Notes: generated by a model not told the origin, from the letters alone. 64,000 nt of DNA from Sphingomonadaceae bacterium (GCA_021732525.1 JAKFUU010000032.1:52464-116463); one strand, 5' to 3'. Positions 18,520 to 28,229 are shown, counted from the first letter of the stretch. Translations and numbers: made by a program.

Positions 18520-18999
18520 CTAATTTTTCTTACGTCCGAAATCCACGCTGACCACGTTGGAGCCGTCCTCCTTGGCAGCGACATCTTCGTCATTTTCGGC
18601 ATCGTCATGCGGCTGCGGCTGGCTGTTTGTATCGTCGACGTGAAAATGCAGCGCAAAATCAACCGCCGGATCGACAAAGGCGGTTATGGCCGCATAGGGC
18701 ACGAACAGATGCGAGGGAATCTGGCTGAAAGACAGGCCGACTTCAAAATGTTCCGGCTCTACTTTCAAATCCCAATATTTATGCTGTAACACGATGGTCA
18801 TTTCATCGGGAAAGCGCTCATGCAAATGGGTGGGAATCGAAACACCGGGCGCCTGAGTCTTGAAAGTGATATAAAAATGATGATCGCCGGGCAGGCCGGA
18901 CATGGCAATGCTACCCAGCACGCGGCCCACCACCGCGCGCAAAGCCTCTTGCACGATATCGTCATAGGGAATCAGGCTTTGTGGTGCATCGTCATTCAT
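18520..18999 (-). CDS. sspB: SspB-type ClpXP adaptor
   Basis: A 159-residue protein of the alpha-type SspB family, which tethers ssrA-tagged and other substrates to the ClpXP protease. The substrate-binding fold is seen in [36 protein letters not shown] and [18 protein letters not shown]. The middle is a charged, flexible linker ([16 protein letters not shown]), and the C-terminal SVDFGRKKN resembles the ClpX-binding tail. I choose the ATG at 18999 ([16 protein letters not shown]); the frame stays open 24 codons upstream. It is divergent from hisB, as in other sphingomonads. Confidence 0.9.
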   Translation of the reverse strand: MNDDAPQSLIPYDDIVQEALRAVVGRVLGSIAMSGLPGDHHFYITFKTQAPGVSIPTHLHERFPDEMTIVLQHKYWDLKVEPEHFEVGLSFSQIPSHLFVPYAAITAFVDPAVDFALHFHVDDTNSQPQPHDDAENDEDVAAKEDGSNVVSVDFGRKKN

Positions 19000-19092
19000 A
19001 TATGGTTGGTGGACTGGCTTTTTGCCGAAATCAAGGCTCTTTTGCAGTTTCAGATACTTGCCAATCGGCACCGCGCCATTATAGCGGCCTGC

Positions 19093-19680
19093 ATGCGAAC
19101 AGGAATAATCAGCCGGAAAACGAGCGAAACCTCAATCGATGTCGCCGTCAACCTCGATGGGACGGGGATTTATGATATTTCCACCGGGATCGGATTTCTC
19201 GATCATATGCTAGAGCAATTATCGCGCCATTCGTTGATAGATTTAACGGTGAAGGCCATCGGCGATCTGCATATTGATCAGCATCACACCACCGAAGATA
19301 CCGGCATTGCCATTGGTGAGGCGCTGCTCGCTGCGCTGGGCGAAAAACGCGGCATTACCCGTTATGGCAGCGCCTATGCGCCGATGGATGAGGCGCTGAC
19401 GCGCTGCGCGCTCGACATTTCGGGGCGGCCCTATTTTGTTTGGAAGGTCGGCTTTTCCATGCCGCGCATTGGCGAATGGGATACCGAGCTGATCGAACAT
19501 TGGTTCCACAGTTTTGCCACCGCAGCGGGGATAACGCTGCATATCGAAAATCTTTATGGCAGCAACAATCATCATATTGTCGAAAGCTGTTACAAGGCGC
19601 TGGCCCGCGCCTTGCGGCAGGCGGTGGCAATTGATCCGCGCAAGGGCGATGCGATTCCATCGACCAAGGGAAAATTGTAA
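19093..19680 (+). CDS. hisB: Imidazoleglycerol-phosphate dehydratase
   Basis: A 195-residue monofunctional HisB that dehydrates imidazole glycerol phosphate. Both metal-binding motifs, [10 protein letters not shown] / [19 protein letters not shown] in the first half and [17 protein letters not shown] / [20 protein letters not shown] in the second, are present. The ATG at 19093 gives the usual length and the usual N-terminal [22 protein letters not shown]; the frame is open far upstream, overlapping sspB. It heads the hisB-hisH-hisA-hisF operon, with 2 bases to hisH. Confidence 0.95.
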   Translation: MRTGIISRKTSETSIDVAVNLDGTGIYDISTGIGFLDHMLEQLSRHSLIDLTVKAIGDLHIDQHHTTEDTGIAIGEALLAALGEKRGITRYGSAYAPMDEALTRCALDISGRPYFVWKVGFSMPRIGEWDTELIEHWFHSFATAAGITLHIENLYGSNNHHIVESCYKALARALRQAVAIDPRKGDAIPSTKGKL

Positions 19681-19682
19681 CG

Positions 19683-20297
19683 ATGGCAATCGCGCTGATC
19701 GACTATGGCGCGGGAAATCTCCAGTCGGTCCGTAACGCCTTGGCGGCGGCGGGCGGGGGCGATGTGATGGTGACCGATGATCCTGATGCCGTGATGGCGG
19801 CGGACCGTATCGTCTTGCCCGGTGTGGGCGCTTTTGCCGCTTGCATGGGCGCGTTATCGGCGATTGACGGCATGGTGGAGGCCATGGAGCAGCGGGTGCA
19901 TAAGGGCGGCGTGCCCTTTCTTGGTATCTGCGTCGGGATGCAGTTGCTGGCCGATGCCGGGGTGGAACATGGCACGCATCCAGGGCTGGGCTGGATCGGC
20001 GGGACAGTAAGGCGGATTGAAACCGCGAACCCTGCAGTTAAAGTGCCGCATATGGGTTGGAATGATGTGACACCTGCCGCTTGGCATGGTCTGATAGAAG
20101 CGGGCGAGGCCTATTTCCTCCACAGCTACCATTTTGATGTTGTGGATGAGGCAAATATCGCCGCGCGCACCCACCATGGTTCGTCTTTGGTGGCAGCAGT
20201 GGCTCGGGATAATGTCATCGGCGTGCAATTTCATCCCGAAAAGAGTCAGGCATACGGATTGGCCTTTCTCCGACGCTTTTTGGCGTGGAAGCCTTGA
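19683..20297 (+). CDS. hisH: Imidazole glycerol phosphate synthase, glutaminase subunit
   Basis: A 204-residue class I glutamine amidotransferase that feeds ammonia to HisF. It shows DYGAGNLQSV at the N-terminus, the oxyanion and nucleophile region GICVGMQLL with the catalytic Cys, and the His/Glu pair in GVQFHPEKSQ. It starts 2 bases after hisB and its stop overlaps the hisA start. HisH and HisF form a heterodimer in the cytoplasm. Confidence 0.96.
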   Translation: MAIALIDYGAGNLQSVRNALAAAGGGDVMVTDDPDAVMAADRIVLPGVGAFAACMGALSAIDGMVEAMEQRVHKGGVPFLGICVGMQLLADAGVEHGTHPGLGWIGGTVRRIETANPAVKVPHMGWNDVTPAAWHGLIEAGEAYFLHSYHFDVVDEANIAARTHHGSSLVAAVARDNVIGVQFHPEKSQAYGLAFLRRFLAWKP

Positions 20298-21025
20298 TTA
20301 TTTTCCCTGCCATTGACCTGAAATCCGGGCAGGTCGTGCGTCTGGCTAAGGGCGATATGGACCGCGCCACCGTCTATGCCGATGATCCGGCGGCGCAGGC
20401 TTTGCTCTTCGCCGAACAGGGGGCGGAATTTTTGCATGTGGTCGATTTGGATGGCGCTTTTGCAGGTCGCCCCGAAAATGCCGAGGCGGTCGAAGAGATT
20501 GTCGAAAATTTCCCTGGTCATATCCAACTGGGCGGCGGCATTCGCAACGCGGCGACGGTGGAACGCTGGTTTGATTTGGGCATATCGCGGCTGGTGATCG
20601 GCACGGCGGCTTTGAAAAACCCGCAGTTTGTGAAGGATATGGCGCGCGAATTTGAAAATGGCATTGTCGTTGCCGTCGATGCGCGCGGCGGATTTGTCGC
20701 CACCGAAGGCTGGGCGGAAACATCGGATATGCCGCTGCTCGATCTCGCCCGGCGGTTTGAGGATGCGGGCGTGGCATCGATCCTGTTCACCGATGTCGGC
20801 CGCGACGGGATGCTGACCGGATGTAACATTGAAGCGACGGTCGATCTGGCGCGGCAGGTGAAAATCCCGGTGATCGCCAGCGGCGGGGTAAAGGGGCTGG
20901 ATGATATCCGCCTGCTCAGCCTGCATGCGCAGGACGGGATTGAGGGGGTGATAACGGGCCGGGCGATCTACGACGGCCGGCTCGACCTGGCGGCCGCTAT
21001 CGCCATGGCGGGCAGGGAAGGCTGA
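20294..21025 (+). CDS. hisA: Phosphoribosylformimino-5-aminoimidazole carboxamide ribotide isomerase
   Basis: A 243-residue TIM-barrel isomerase (ProFAR isomerase) of histidine synthesis. It shows IIFPAIDLKSGQVVRL at the N-terminus, HVVDLDGAFAGRPEN, LGGGIRNAATVERW and the C-terminal half SGGVKGLDDI with both phosphate-binding motifs. I favour a TTG start at 20294 that overlaps the hisH stop (TTGA), because the conserved N-terminus begins there; a GTG nine bases upstream is the alternative. It is followed by hisF after 6 bases. Confidence 0.95.
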   Translation: MIIFPAIDLKSGQVVRLAKGDMDRATVYADDPAAQALLFAEQGAEFLHVVDLDGAFAGRPENAEAVEEIVENFPGHIQLGGGIRNAATVERWFDLGISRLVIGTAALKNPQFVKDMAREFENGIVVAVDARGGFVATEGWAETSDMPLLDLARRFEDAGVASILFTDVGRDGMLTGCNIEATVDLARQVKIPVIASGGVKGLDDIRLLSLHAQDGIEGVITGRAIYDGRLDLAAAIAMAGREG

Positions 21026-21031
21026 TTCGCG

Positions 21032-21811
21032 ATGCCCGTTCGTATCCGCGTTATCCCATGCCTTGATGTTGCCGCGGGCCGGGTCGTGAAGGGCGTCAAT
21101 TTCATCGATCTGCGTGACGCGGGCGACCCGGTGGAGCAGGCGCAGGCTTATGATGCGGCGGGCGCGGATGAGCTGTGTTTTCTCGATATTAGCGCGAGCC
21201 ATGAGGGGCGCGAGACGATCATCGATGTTGTCCGGCGCACCGCCGAGATGTGCTTTATGCCGCTGACTGTGGGCGGCGGGGTGCGCAGCGCGGCGGATGC
21301 GCGCGCGTTGCTGCTCGCTGGGGCGGATAAGGTGGCGGTGAACAGCGCCGCCGTTGCCCGGCCCGAAATTGTCGCCGATATCGCAGATCGTTTTGGCAGC
21401 CAATGCTGCGTCGCATCGGTCGATGCCAAGCGCTGGCCGGGCGGACAGGAGGGCCGAGGTGAAGATTGGCAAATATACACGCATGGCGGGCGTAATGCGA
21501 CCGGGATCGACGCAGTGGAACATGCGGTGAAACTGGCGCGGCTGGGCGCGGGTGAATTGCTCGTCACCAGCATGGACCGTGACGGGACGCAGGATGGATA
21601 TGATCTGGCCTTGACCCGCGCGATATCCAGCGCGGTGTCGGTGCCCGTGGTGGCGAGCGGCGGGGTCGGCAATTTGGAGCATCTGATCGACGGCGTGACG
21701 AAGGGCGGGGCCAGCGCGGTGCTGGCCGCGTCGATATTCCATTTTGGCCGTTATAGCATTGCCGATGCCCATGCGGCGCTTCGCGCGGCGGGCCTGCCGG
21801 TTCGGCGATAG
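21032..21811 (+). CDS. hisF: Imidazole glycerol phosphate synthase, cyclase subunit
   Basis: A 259-residue TIM-barrel cyclase that, with HisH, makes imidazole glycerol phosphate and AICAR. The N-terminal [19 protein letters not shown] with the catalytic Asp, [29 protein letters not shown] and the second phosphate site [13 protein letters not shown] are complete. It is the last his gene of this cluster; hisE, which often follows, is not here. A DoxX-like gene begins 12 bases downstream and may be co-transcribed. Confidence 0.96.
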   Translation: MPVRIRVIPCLDVAAGRVVKGVNFIDLRDAGDPVEQAQAYDAAGADELCFLDISASHEGRETIIDVVRRTAEMCFMPLTVGGGVRSAADARALLLAGADKVAVNSAAVARPEIVADIADRFGSQCCVASVDAKRWPGGQEGRGEDWQIYTHGGRNATGIDAVEHAVKLARLGAGELLVTSMDRDGTQDGYDLALTRAISSAVSVPVVASGGVGNLEHLIDGVTKGGASAVLAASIFHFGRYSIADAHAALRAAGLPVRR

Positions 21812-21823
21812 TCTGGGAGAGAA

Positions 21824-22240
21824 ATGATGCAAGATAGCAAGGCGAAAATTTTCTGGCGGATATTGCTTGCCCTATTCTACCTGCTGGCCGGGATCGCGCA
21901 TTTACGCGCGCCGAGCGGTTTTTTGGCGATCACGCCGCGCTGGGTGCCTTACCCCGAATTTGTGATTGCTTTTACTGGTATGGCCGAAATAGCAGGAGCG
22001 TTGGGTTTGATGATCCCACGGCTGCGCTATGCGGCGGGGATAGGCTTGGCGCTCTACGCTTTGTGCGTGTGGCCTGCCAATATCAATCATATGGTCAATA
22101 ATATTGAAGTTGCCGGCCGCGCCGCCAGCATGTGGTATCACGGGTTGCGCATGATCGCGCAACCCGTGATTATCTGGCTTGCTTTATGGGTGGCCGGCGT
22201 GACGCGGTGGCCATTTAAGCGTAAATTACCAGCGGATTAA
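21824..22240 (+). CDS. DoxX-like small membrane protein
   Basis: A 138-residue protein with four membrane segments of the DoxX/SURF4-like type (RILLALFYLLAGIAHL, GMAEIAGALGLMIP, AAGIGLALYALCV and a last one near the C-terminus). The function of this group is poorly known; members are linked to redox or membrane stress. It follows hisF by 12 bases and ends 15 bases inside the convergent nrsF gene. GAGAG lies 5 bases before the ATG. The coding sequence contains a perfect 14-base inverted repeat. Confidence 0.78.
   Translation: MMQDSKAKIFWRILLALFYLLAGIAHLRAPSGFLAITPRWVPYPEFVIAFTGMAEIAGALGLMIPRLRYAAGIGLALYALCVWPANINHMVNNIEVAGRAASMWYHGLRMIAQPVIIWLALWVAGVTRWPFKRKLPAD
22137..22170. repeat. Perfect inverted repeat inside a coding sequence
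   Basis: ATCACGGGTTGCGC and GCGCAACCCGTGAT are perfect 14-base inverted arms around a 6-base loop (ATGATC) near the 3' end of the DoxX-like gene. The stem would be very stable in mRNA. Whether it is a terminator or attenuator structure or chance is not known; no T-run follows. Confidence 0.7.
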
Positions 22241-22876
22241 ACGCGGCACGAACAACCGGCCTGCGATCGACGCCATGCCAACGACTAATGTAAACCAAAC
22301 ACCGGTATAGGCCAGACTGTCAAAGGGGCAGTAGAAGCTATAGGTAAATCCGCCCATGCCGCCCGCCGCAAGCCCGGTCAGCCAGCCGGCGAGATTGGGA
22401 TTGGTCGGCGCACCCCGGCGCAGCGCGTAAATCATCGGGATTAACGTTGCCAATGCGGTGATACTACCATAGCTGAGGCAGCGGTATACCGATGCCGTTG
22501 AGGCTACCGACAACGTATTATCACCGGTCATCACCGCAATCATGCCGCCGACCGGAAAAATGGCCGCAAAAGCCAAGGCAATTTGCCAGCTATTGCTATG
22601 TTTGCCCACCGACGGCTGCGTCATGCTCAGAACGCTAAACGCCGTTGCCGTGCCGAGCAGCGCCAGCATGCCCGCCCGCATCAGGAACATGGCGGTGGGC
22701 TGCCCGGCCAAAAGATCAACTCTGGGCGCGCGCACAAAGGAAATGGCAATCAAAGCAAAAGCCGCAATAGCCAACAAAACCAATAAAGTGGGTTTCGCGT
22801 TCAATGGCTTGACGGGCTTAAGATCATTCACCAATTGCAAGATATTAAAACCCTGATTATTTATCGTTATATTCAT
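22226..22876 (-). CDS. nrsF: NrsF-type membrane anti-sigma factor (DUF1109)
   Basis: A 216-residue protein with six membrane segments after a short cytosolic N-terminus, typical of the DUF1109/NrsF family, which holds the ECF factor SigF inactive at the membrane. Two conserved cysteines stand at about 133 (VYRCLSYGS) and 183 (SFYCPFDSL), close to the pair needed for signal sensing in Caulobacter NrsF. The ATG at 22876 lies 1 base after the sigF stop codon, so the two are one transcript. It is convergent with the DoxX-like gene and overlaps its end by 15 bases. Confidence 0.9.
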   Translation of the reverse strand: MNITINNQGFNILQLVNDLKPVKPLNAKPTLLVLLAIAAFALIAISFVRAPRVDLLAGQPTAMFLMRAGMLALLGTATAFSVLSMTQPSVGKHSNSWQIALAFAAIFPVGGMIAVMTGDNTLSVASTASVYRCLSYGSITALATLIPMIYALRRGAPTNPNLAGWLTGLAAGGMGGFTYSFYCPFDSLAYTGVWFTLVVGMASIAGRLFVPRLIRW

Positions 22877-22877
22877 C

Positions 22878-23402
22878 TTATTCACTTTCAATCAGCGCGG
22901 ATAATTTTTTTAATCCGCGGTGGATATTTACTTTCACTAATGACTCGGTTTGCCCCGTCATAGCGCATGCTTCCGACACGCTATGTCCCTCAATTTTTAC
23001 GATCCGGATGACGTCCGCCTGTCCGGCTGGTAACTGGTTGAGCAATCGGCCAATGCTGATCCGTGCGCCGACCAATTCCTCATGACTTTCCTGCGCAATA
23101 TCAAAATCCAACGCTTTGGCTTCATGTTTGTAAGTTTGGCGCAACCGGTCGACCCAGCGGTAGCGGGCAATTGCGGCCAGCCACGGTAAAAATGCCCGGG
23201 TGCTGTCATAGCTTGCCAATTTGCGGTGCACCGATATCAATGTATCTTGCACCAAATCGTCGATTGCATCGGCGGGTATTTTGTAGGAGAAAAACCGCCG
23301 TAGCCAGTTTCCCGCCTCATTCAGCAGCACGGTATAAGCCTGCTTATCCCCCGATTGTGATCGGATCATTAACGAGCGGAGACTGTCCTCGCTGGCTTTC
23401 AC
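22878..23402 (-). CDS. sigF: ECF RNA polymerase sigma factor, SigF type
   Basis: A 174-residue ECF sigma factor with region 2 (DDLVQDTLISVHRKLASYD, FLPWLAAIARYRWVDRLR) and region 4 (LPAGQADVIRIVKIEGHSVSEACAMTG, VKVNIHRGLKKL). The nrsF gene directly downstream identifies it as the SigF/NrsF type. Its GTG start overlaps the stop of the upstream doxX gene (GTGA), so it is made from the buf transcript. It should direct polymerase to the GTAACC-N16-CGAA promoter in front of bufA, giving positive feedback. Confidence 0.92.
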   Translation of the reverse strand: MKASEDSLRSLMIRSQSGDKQAYTVLLNEAGNWLRRFFSYKIPADAIDDLVQDTLISVHRKLASYDSTRAFLPWLAAIARYRWVDRLRQTYKHEAKALDFDIAQESHEELVGARISIGRLLNQLPAGQADVIRIVKIEGHSVSEACAMTGQTESLVKVNIHRGLKKLSALIESE

Positions 23403-23878
23403 GAGGCACCCCCGGTCCGCTTACCAGCCAATATATAATCCAGCGAGAATATCCCGCCGCCGCGCGCAATCAAAGCCAGCGCCATCGCCACCCAAATGAT
23501 ATGCGTTTGCCACCATACCGCCGCTTCGGGAAATACGAATGTCTGGATAACCAAAGTCATGCCGAGCAGTCCAAGCGCACCCAAGCGTGTAAATAACCCT
23601 AAAATTAGGAGAATCGGCAGAAAATGCTCAGCGTAAGTGGTAACATAAGCACCAAGTTCACCATTCAAAATGGGCACCTGATTAAACGGTGCGTCGCTAA
23701 ATTGATAAATGGCGTTTTCGCTGACCGAAAGAAAACTACCCTCTTCAACCTTCGTGCGCGCCGAGCGCCAGAAAATACCGCCCAAGGCAACACGAAGAAA
23801 AATTAAGGCGATGCCTTCCGCAAGCCGGCCGGAAGCAAATGATACAAAATTGTTATAAAGGGCCGTAATTTGTTTCAT
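23399..23878 (-). CDS. DoxX family membrane protein of the buf operon
   Basis: A 159-residue DoxX protein with four membrane segments (ALIFLRVALGGIFW, HFLPILLILGLFTRLGALGL, GMTLVIQTFVF, IIWVAMALALIARGGG). DoxX proteins are regular partners of DUF692/DUF2063/DUF2282 operons, where this member is sometimes called BufD or GigP; its biochemical role is unsettled, and a membrane redox function is the usual guess. I choose the ATG at 23878 because AAGGA lies about 10 bases before it. It sits 43 bases after bufC and overlaps the sigF start. Confidence 0.88.
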   Translation of the reverse strand: MKQITALYNNFVSFASGRLAEGIALIFLRVALGGIFWRSARTKVEEGSFLSVSENAIYQFSDAPFNQVPILNGELGAYVTTYAEHFLPILLILGLFTRLGALGLLGMTLVIQTFVFPEAAVWWQTHIIWVAMALALIARGGGIFSLDYILAGKRTGGAS

Positions 23879-23921
23879 CTGCTTCATTTCCTTGTGGGTT
23901 GGTTTACTGGAACAAATTTTA

Positions 23922-24671
23922 TTAACACGCTTGATCACAGACAATGAGCGATCCGGCGCCAATCAGAGCCAAAATTACATCTAACGCTTTTTCTTCGCCA
24001 TCCTGTTCGATAGCGACAGTCAGAAGGTTACTGACATTGGAAAATTTGTCGATAGCGATAAATACCATAGCGGAAGAATGATTGATAGGATGTAGCAACA
24101 CATCGCTGCCGGGCCGCGTGATCAGGATTGCGGCGGTATCCGCCGCCGCGTTCAATTCGGATAATTGCGGCGAAAGCGGCGCGTGTAACTTAACCAATCG
24201 CGCCGATGGATGCGGTGCCACCGGCAGGGCGAGTAATGCGGTTTCGTCCAGCTCCGCCAGATGTTCCAGCTGCAGCGGCTGAGCCTCTGCCGCATGATAG
24301 CTTTCAAGCCAGGCCCATTCGATCCGCGTCAGATCCAAACACGCCGGGTCCACATTTTGCGTGGCAAGAAAGTCGGTAAAACTCGCGCCAATCATATTGT
24401 TATCGCTGCTGCGGGCAATTTCGGTTTCGGCATACAGGCGGCTTAAGGCGTTGAATGTTGCCTGCCCCATTTCCGCGCGTGCCATCGGGAATGTTTCTTC
24501 GAGCGCCACCAGCCGCGCGTGGCTGATCGTGTTGGCATGGGCTTTCAGGCCCAGCATGACGCGATCAACCGGCCCCGCGAATAGCGCCGGGTTCAGCGTT
24601 GCCGGACCTTGGTTGATGGTGTCGATAAAATTTTCGAGCTGTTCAGATAACCGTTTAGATAACAAGGGCAT
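23922..24671 (-). CDS. bufC: BufC-type partner protein (DUF2063 putative DNA-binding domain)
   Basis: A 249-residue protein with the DUF2063 domain in its N-terminal half (FIDTINQGPATLNPALFAGP, ARLVALEETFPMARAEMGQ, SFTDFLATQ, CLDLTRIEWAWLESYHAAEA). The family name says DNA-binding, but these proteins are now viewed as partners that help the MNIO enzyme handle its precursor peptide. The C-terminal half resembles a recognition domain. Its start lies 17 bases inside the end of bufB, implying coupling and a joint function. Confidence 0.9.
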   Translation of the reverse strand: MPLLSKRLSEQLENFIDTINQGPATLNPALFAGPVDRVMLGLKAHANTISHARLVALEETFPMARAEMGQATFNALSRLYAETEIARSSDNNMIGASFTDFLATQNVDPACLDLTRIEWAWLESYHAAEAQPLQLEHLAELDETALLALPVAPHPSARLVKLHAPLSPQLSELNAAADTAAILITRPGSDVLLHPINHSSAMVFIAIDKFSNVSNLLTVAIEQDGEEKALDVILALIGAGSLIVCDQAC

Positions 24672-25578
24672 GATCGTTTACCGGGACGGTTGGCGTGCGG
24701 CCGGTTTGAAGGCCGTCCATAATCGCTTGTGCCTTTTGCGCCTCGGCCATCAATCGGGCATATTCGGGGACATCGGTGTCCCATTCGATCAACACCGGTT
24801 TTGGACCCGAACGGGCGATGAAGCGTTCGAACAGTCTCCATGTATAATCGGTCACCGCGCTGCCGTGATCGTCAATCAACAAGGGACCGCTCTCATGCTG
24901 TTCGGTGGCGTGACCCGCCAGATGCATTTCCCCCACCCAATCGGGATCGATCGCATCGATATAGGATTCCGCCGAAAAATTCAGATTTTTGGATGAAACC
25001 TCGACATTGTTAATATCAAAAATGAGGCCGCAGCCGCTTTTGCCGATCAGTCTTTCGATAAATTCCACCTCGCTCATCTCATCGCCCTGATAGGCAAGGT
25101 AGCGGGAGGGATTTTCAATCAGCATCCGGCGTTGCAACCGGTCTTGCACGCGGCCAATCTGTGCGGCGAAATGATCGAGCGATGCGTAAGTGTAAGGAAC
25201 GGGGAGCAGATCGGCAAACCGGTCATGCGCGCTGCCCGAAAAGCTCAAATGATCGGAAACCGAAGCGGGATCATATCGATCGCACAGCGCGGCAATTTTT
25301 TCCAAATCGATCCTGTTGACCCCGTCGGCGCTACCCAGCGACAAGCCGACCGAATGGAAGCTTAAGGGAAAAAACTCGGCAATGGCGGTTAACCACCGAT
25401 GCGGCGGGCCGCCATCGCCGAAGTAATTTTGCGGGTGCACTTCCAACCAGCTAGGTCCAGCCGGAGAATGATGCTCAGCCAACACCGCGTCATAATGTTT
25501 CGGTTTCAATCCAATACCAACGGAAGGGGGTAGGCCGTTGGTTGATTGAAATAAATTATGGCGCTCGGTCGGCTTCAT
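24655..25578 (-). CDS. bufB: BufB, multinuclear non-heme iron oxidative (MNIO) enzyme, DUF692
   Basis: A 307-residue TIM-barrel enzyme of the DUF692/MNIO family. Metal-ligand segments are visible: SWLEVHPQNYFGDGG, FHSVGLSLGS, SVSDHLSFSG, LIENPSRYLAY, LIFDINNVEVSSKN, EMHLAGHATEQH, DDHGSAV and LIEWDTDVP. MNIO enzymes convert cysteines of short precursor peptides to heterocycles; in bufferins these chelate copper. The substrate is the BufA peptide encoded 18 bases upstream. The ATG at 25578 is preferred; a TTG lies two codons upstream. Confidence 0.94.
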   Translation of the reverse strand: MKPTERHNLFQSTNGLPPSVGIGLKPKHYDAVLAEHHSPAGPSWLEVHPQNYFGDGGPPHRWLTAIAEFFPLSFHSVGLSLGSADGVNRIDLEKIAALCDRYDPASVSDHLSFSGSAHDRFADLLPVPYTYASLDHFAAQIGRVQDRLQRRMLIENPSRYLAYQGDEMSEVEFIERLIGKSGCGLIFDINNVEVSSKNLNFSAESYIDAIDPDWVGEMHLAGHATEQHESGPLLIDDHGSAVTDYTWRLFERFIARSGPKPVLIEWDTDVPEYARLMAEAQKAQAIMDGLQTGRTPTVPVNDHALVI

Positions 25579-25596
25579 CCGCAAAAGATAATATAA

Positions 25597-25893
25597 TTAA
25601 GACTTTTTGGGAACAGGCTTCGTGTTGCTCGCTTTTGCCGCCAGCGAACCGCCAGCTTTTACGCAGCTTCCCTTGGCAACATATTTCCAGGCATTGCCTT
25701 GATAATCGACAGTTGATGTCCCGGCGCAGCTTGTGCCTGCACCCGCGGCGCAATCATTCTTACCCTTTAGTGAAATACCAAAGCATTTTTCTTTTGCTGG
25801 CTTCGATTGAGCGATGGCTGGTGAAGCAACCATTGCAGCGGCGGCCGACAAAGCCGCAGCAGCGGCAGCAATTTTCAAAATATTGTTCGACAT
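25597..25893 (-). CDS. bufA: BufA bufferin precursor (DUF2282 family)
   Basis: A 98-residue precursor with a signal peptide ([25 protein letters not shown], cleaved near residue 28) and a short mature part with four cysteines at about 37, 48, 56 and 77 ([33 protein letters not shown]). DUF2282 peptides of this pattern are bufferins: MNIO-modified, exported peptides that bind copper and protect the periplasm. GGAGG lies 8 bases before the ATG at 25893. It is the first gene of the operon, right behind a sigmaF-type promoter, and ends in a Lys-rich tail. Confidence 0.92.
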   Translation of the reverse strand: MSNNILKIAAAAAALSAAAAMVASPAIAQSKPAKEKCFGISLKGKNDCAAGAGTSCAGTSTVDYQGNAWKYVAKGSCVKAGGSLAAKASNTKPVPKKS

Positions 25894-25979
25894 AATATAA
25901 TCCTCCGATAAACAAAATTGCGCCGTTAGGTGACGCAATTTGCACTGAAGCGCTATCACAAGCGGCTTCCTCACACTCA

Positions 25980-26005
25980 TTCGTTGACCTGATCAGATCG
26001 GTTAC
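25980..26005 (-). promoter_or_regulatory. SigmaF-type promoter of the buf operon
   Basis: Read on the minus strand, GTAACC (26005-26000) is followed after exactly 16 bases by CGAA (25983-25980). This is the form reported for Caulobacter SigF promoters. It lies about 87 bases upstream of the bufA start codon, leaving a 5' leader of roughly 75-80 bases, and no other gene lies between. The next gene in the other direction is groS. Confidence 0.85.
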
Positions 26006-26058
26006 TAACACACGCAGCGCAAGCCAAAAAAAATTCATACAATTTTCGGCATCTGTCC

Positions 26059-26086
26059 TTGACCTGTCATTTTTTACGCCTATCTG
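26059..26086 (+). promoter_or_regulatory. Probable housekeeping promoter of groESL
   Basis: TTGACC at 26059 and TATCTG at 26081 are separated by 16 bases and lie just before the CIRCE element, so that transcription would start inside or at the edge of CIRCE. This matches the usual layout of HrcA-controlled groE promoters. The exact start is inferred. Confidence 0.6.
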
Positions 26087-26093
26087 GACATCG

Positions 26094-26120
26094 TTAGCAC
26101 TCCAGTTTGTTGAGTGCCAA
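26094..26120. promoter_or_regulatory. CIRCE operator (HrcA binding site)
   Basis: TTAGCACTC-N9-GAGTGCCAA matches the CIRCE consensus inverted repeat (TTAGCACTC-N9-GAGTGCTAA) at all but one position. It lies 41 bases upstream of groS. HrcA, helped by GroEL, represses from this site and heat relieves it. Confidence 0.95.
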
Positions 26121-26161
26121 CATCTCTATTTTTAGCAACTGATCATATAGAAAGGTACAAC

Positions 26162-26449
26162 ATGGCATTTCGTCCGTTGCATGATCGCGTTCTCGTCCGC
26201 CGGGTCGAGGCAGAAACCAAAAGCGCTGGCGGGATTATCATCCCCGATAGCGCGCAAGAAAAACCACAAGAAGGCGAAGTGATCGCCGCCGGTGAAGGCG
26301 CCTATAACGAAGATGGCGATCGGGTGAAGCTTGACGTGAAAGTCGGTGACAAGATCCTGTTTGGCAAATGGTCGGGCACCGAAGTCAAGCTGGATGGTGA
26401 AGATCTGATCATCATGAAAGAAAGCGATATCCTCGGCATTTTGGGCTGA
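26162..26449 (+). CDS. groS: Co-chaperonin GroES
   Basis: A 95-residue Gro[18 protein letters not shown] at the N-terminus, the mobile loop [21 protein letters not shown], which contacts GroEL, and the C-terminal [14 protein letters not shown] are complete. It caps the GroEL ring. AAGGTACAAC precedes the ATG at 26162. It forms the classic groS-groL operon under CIRCE; the spacer before groL is unusually long (130 bases) because a palindromic repeat lies in it. Confidence 0.98.
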   Translation: MAFRPLHDRVLVRRVEAETKSAGGIIIPDSAQEKPQEGEVIAAGEGAYNEDGDRVKLDVKVGDKILFGKWSGTEVKLDGEDLIIMKESDILGILG

Positions 26450-26464
26450 TCCGGTATCTCAATG

Positions 26465-26547
26465 CGTCATCCCGGCGTAGGCCGAGATCTCTGGCCGTAA
26501 AGGACTGAGCATGACGTAGGGGGATTCCGGCTTTCGCCGGAATGACG
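26465..26547. repeat. Palindromic repeat, family B, between groS and groL
   Basis: The ends CGTCATCCCGGCGTAGGCCG and GGATTCCGGC...GCCGGAATGACG are imperfectly inverted, and ATTCCGGCTTTCGCCGGAAT at the right forms its own hairpin. The element lies wholly in the groS-groL spacer and will therefore be folded RNA in the groESL transcript. It could affect mRNA decay or the GroES to GroEL ratio. Confidence 0.8.
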
Positions 26548-26555
26548 AAATTTAA

Positions 26556-28229
<1,674 letters not shown>

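Noticed and set aside
20246..21832. A 528-codon open frame on the minus strand across hisA and hisF
   Set aside because: It lies opposite two intact, motif-complete his genes; its translation is rich in Arg, His and Gln and has no family pattern, as expected for the reverse of GC-rich coding DNA.
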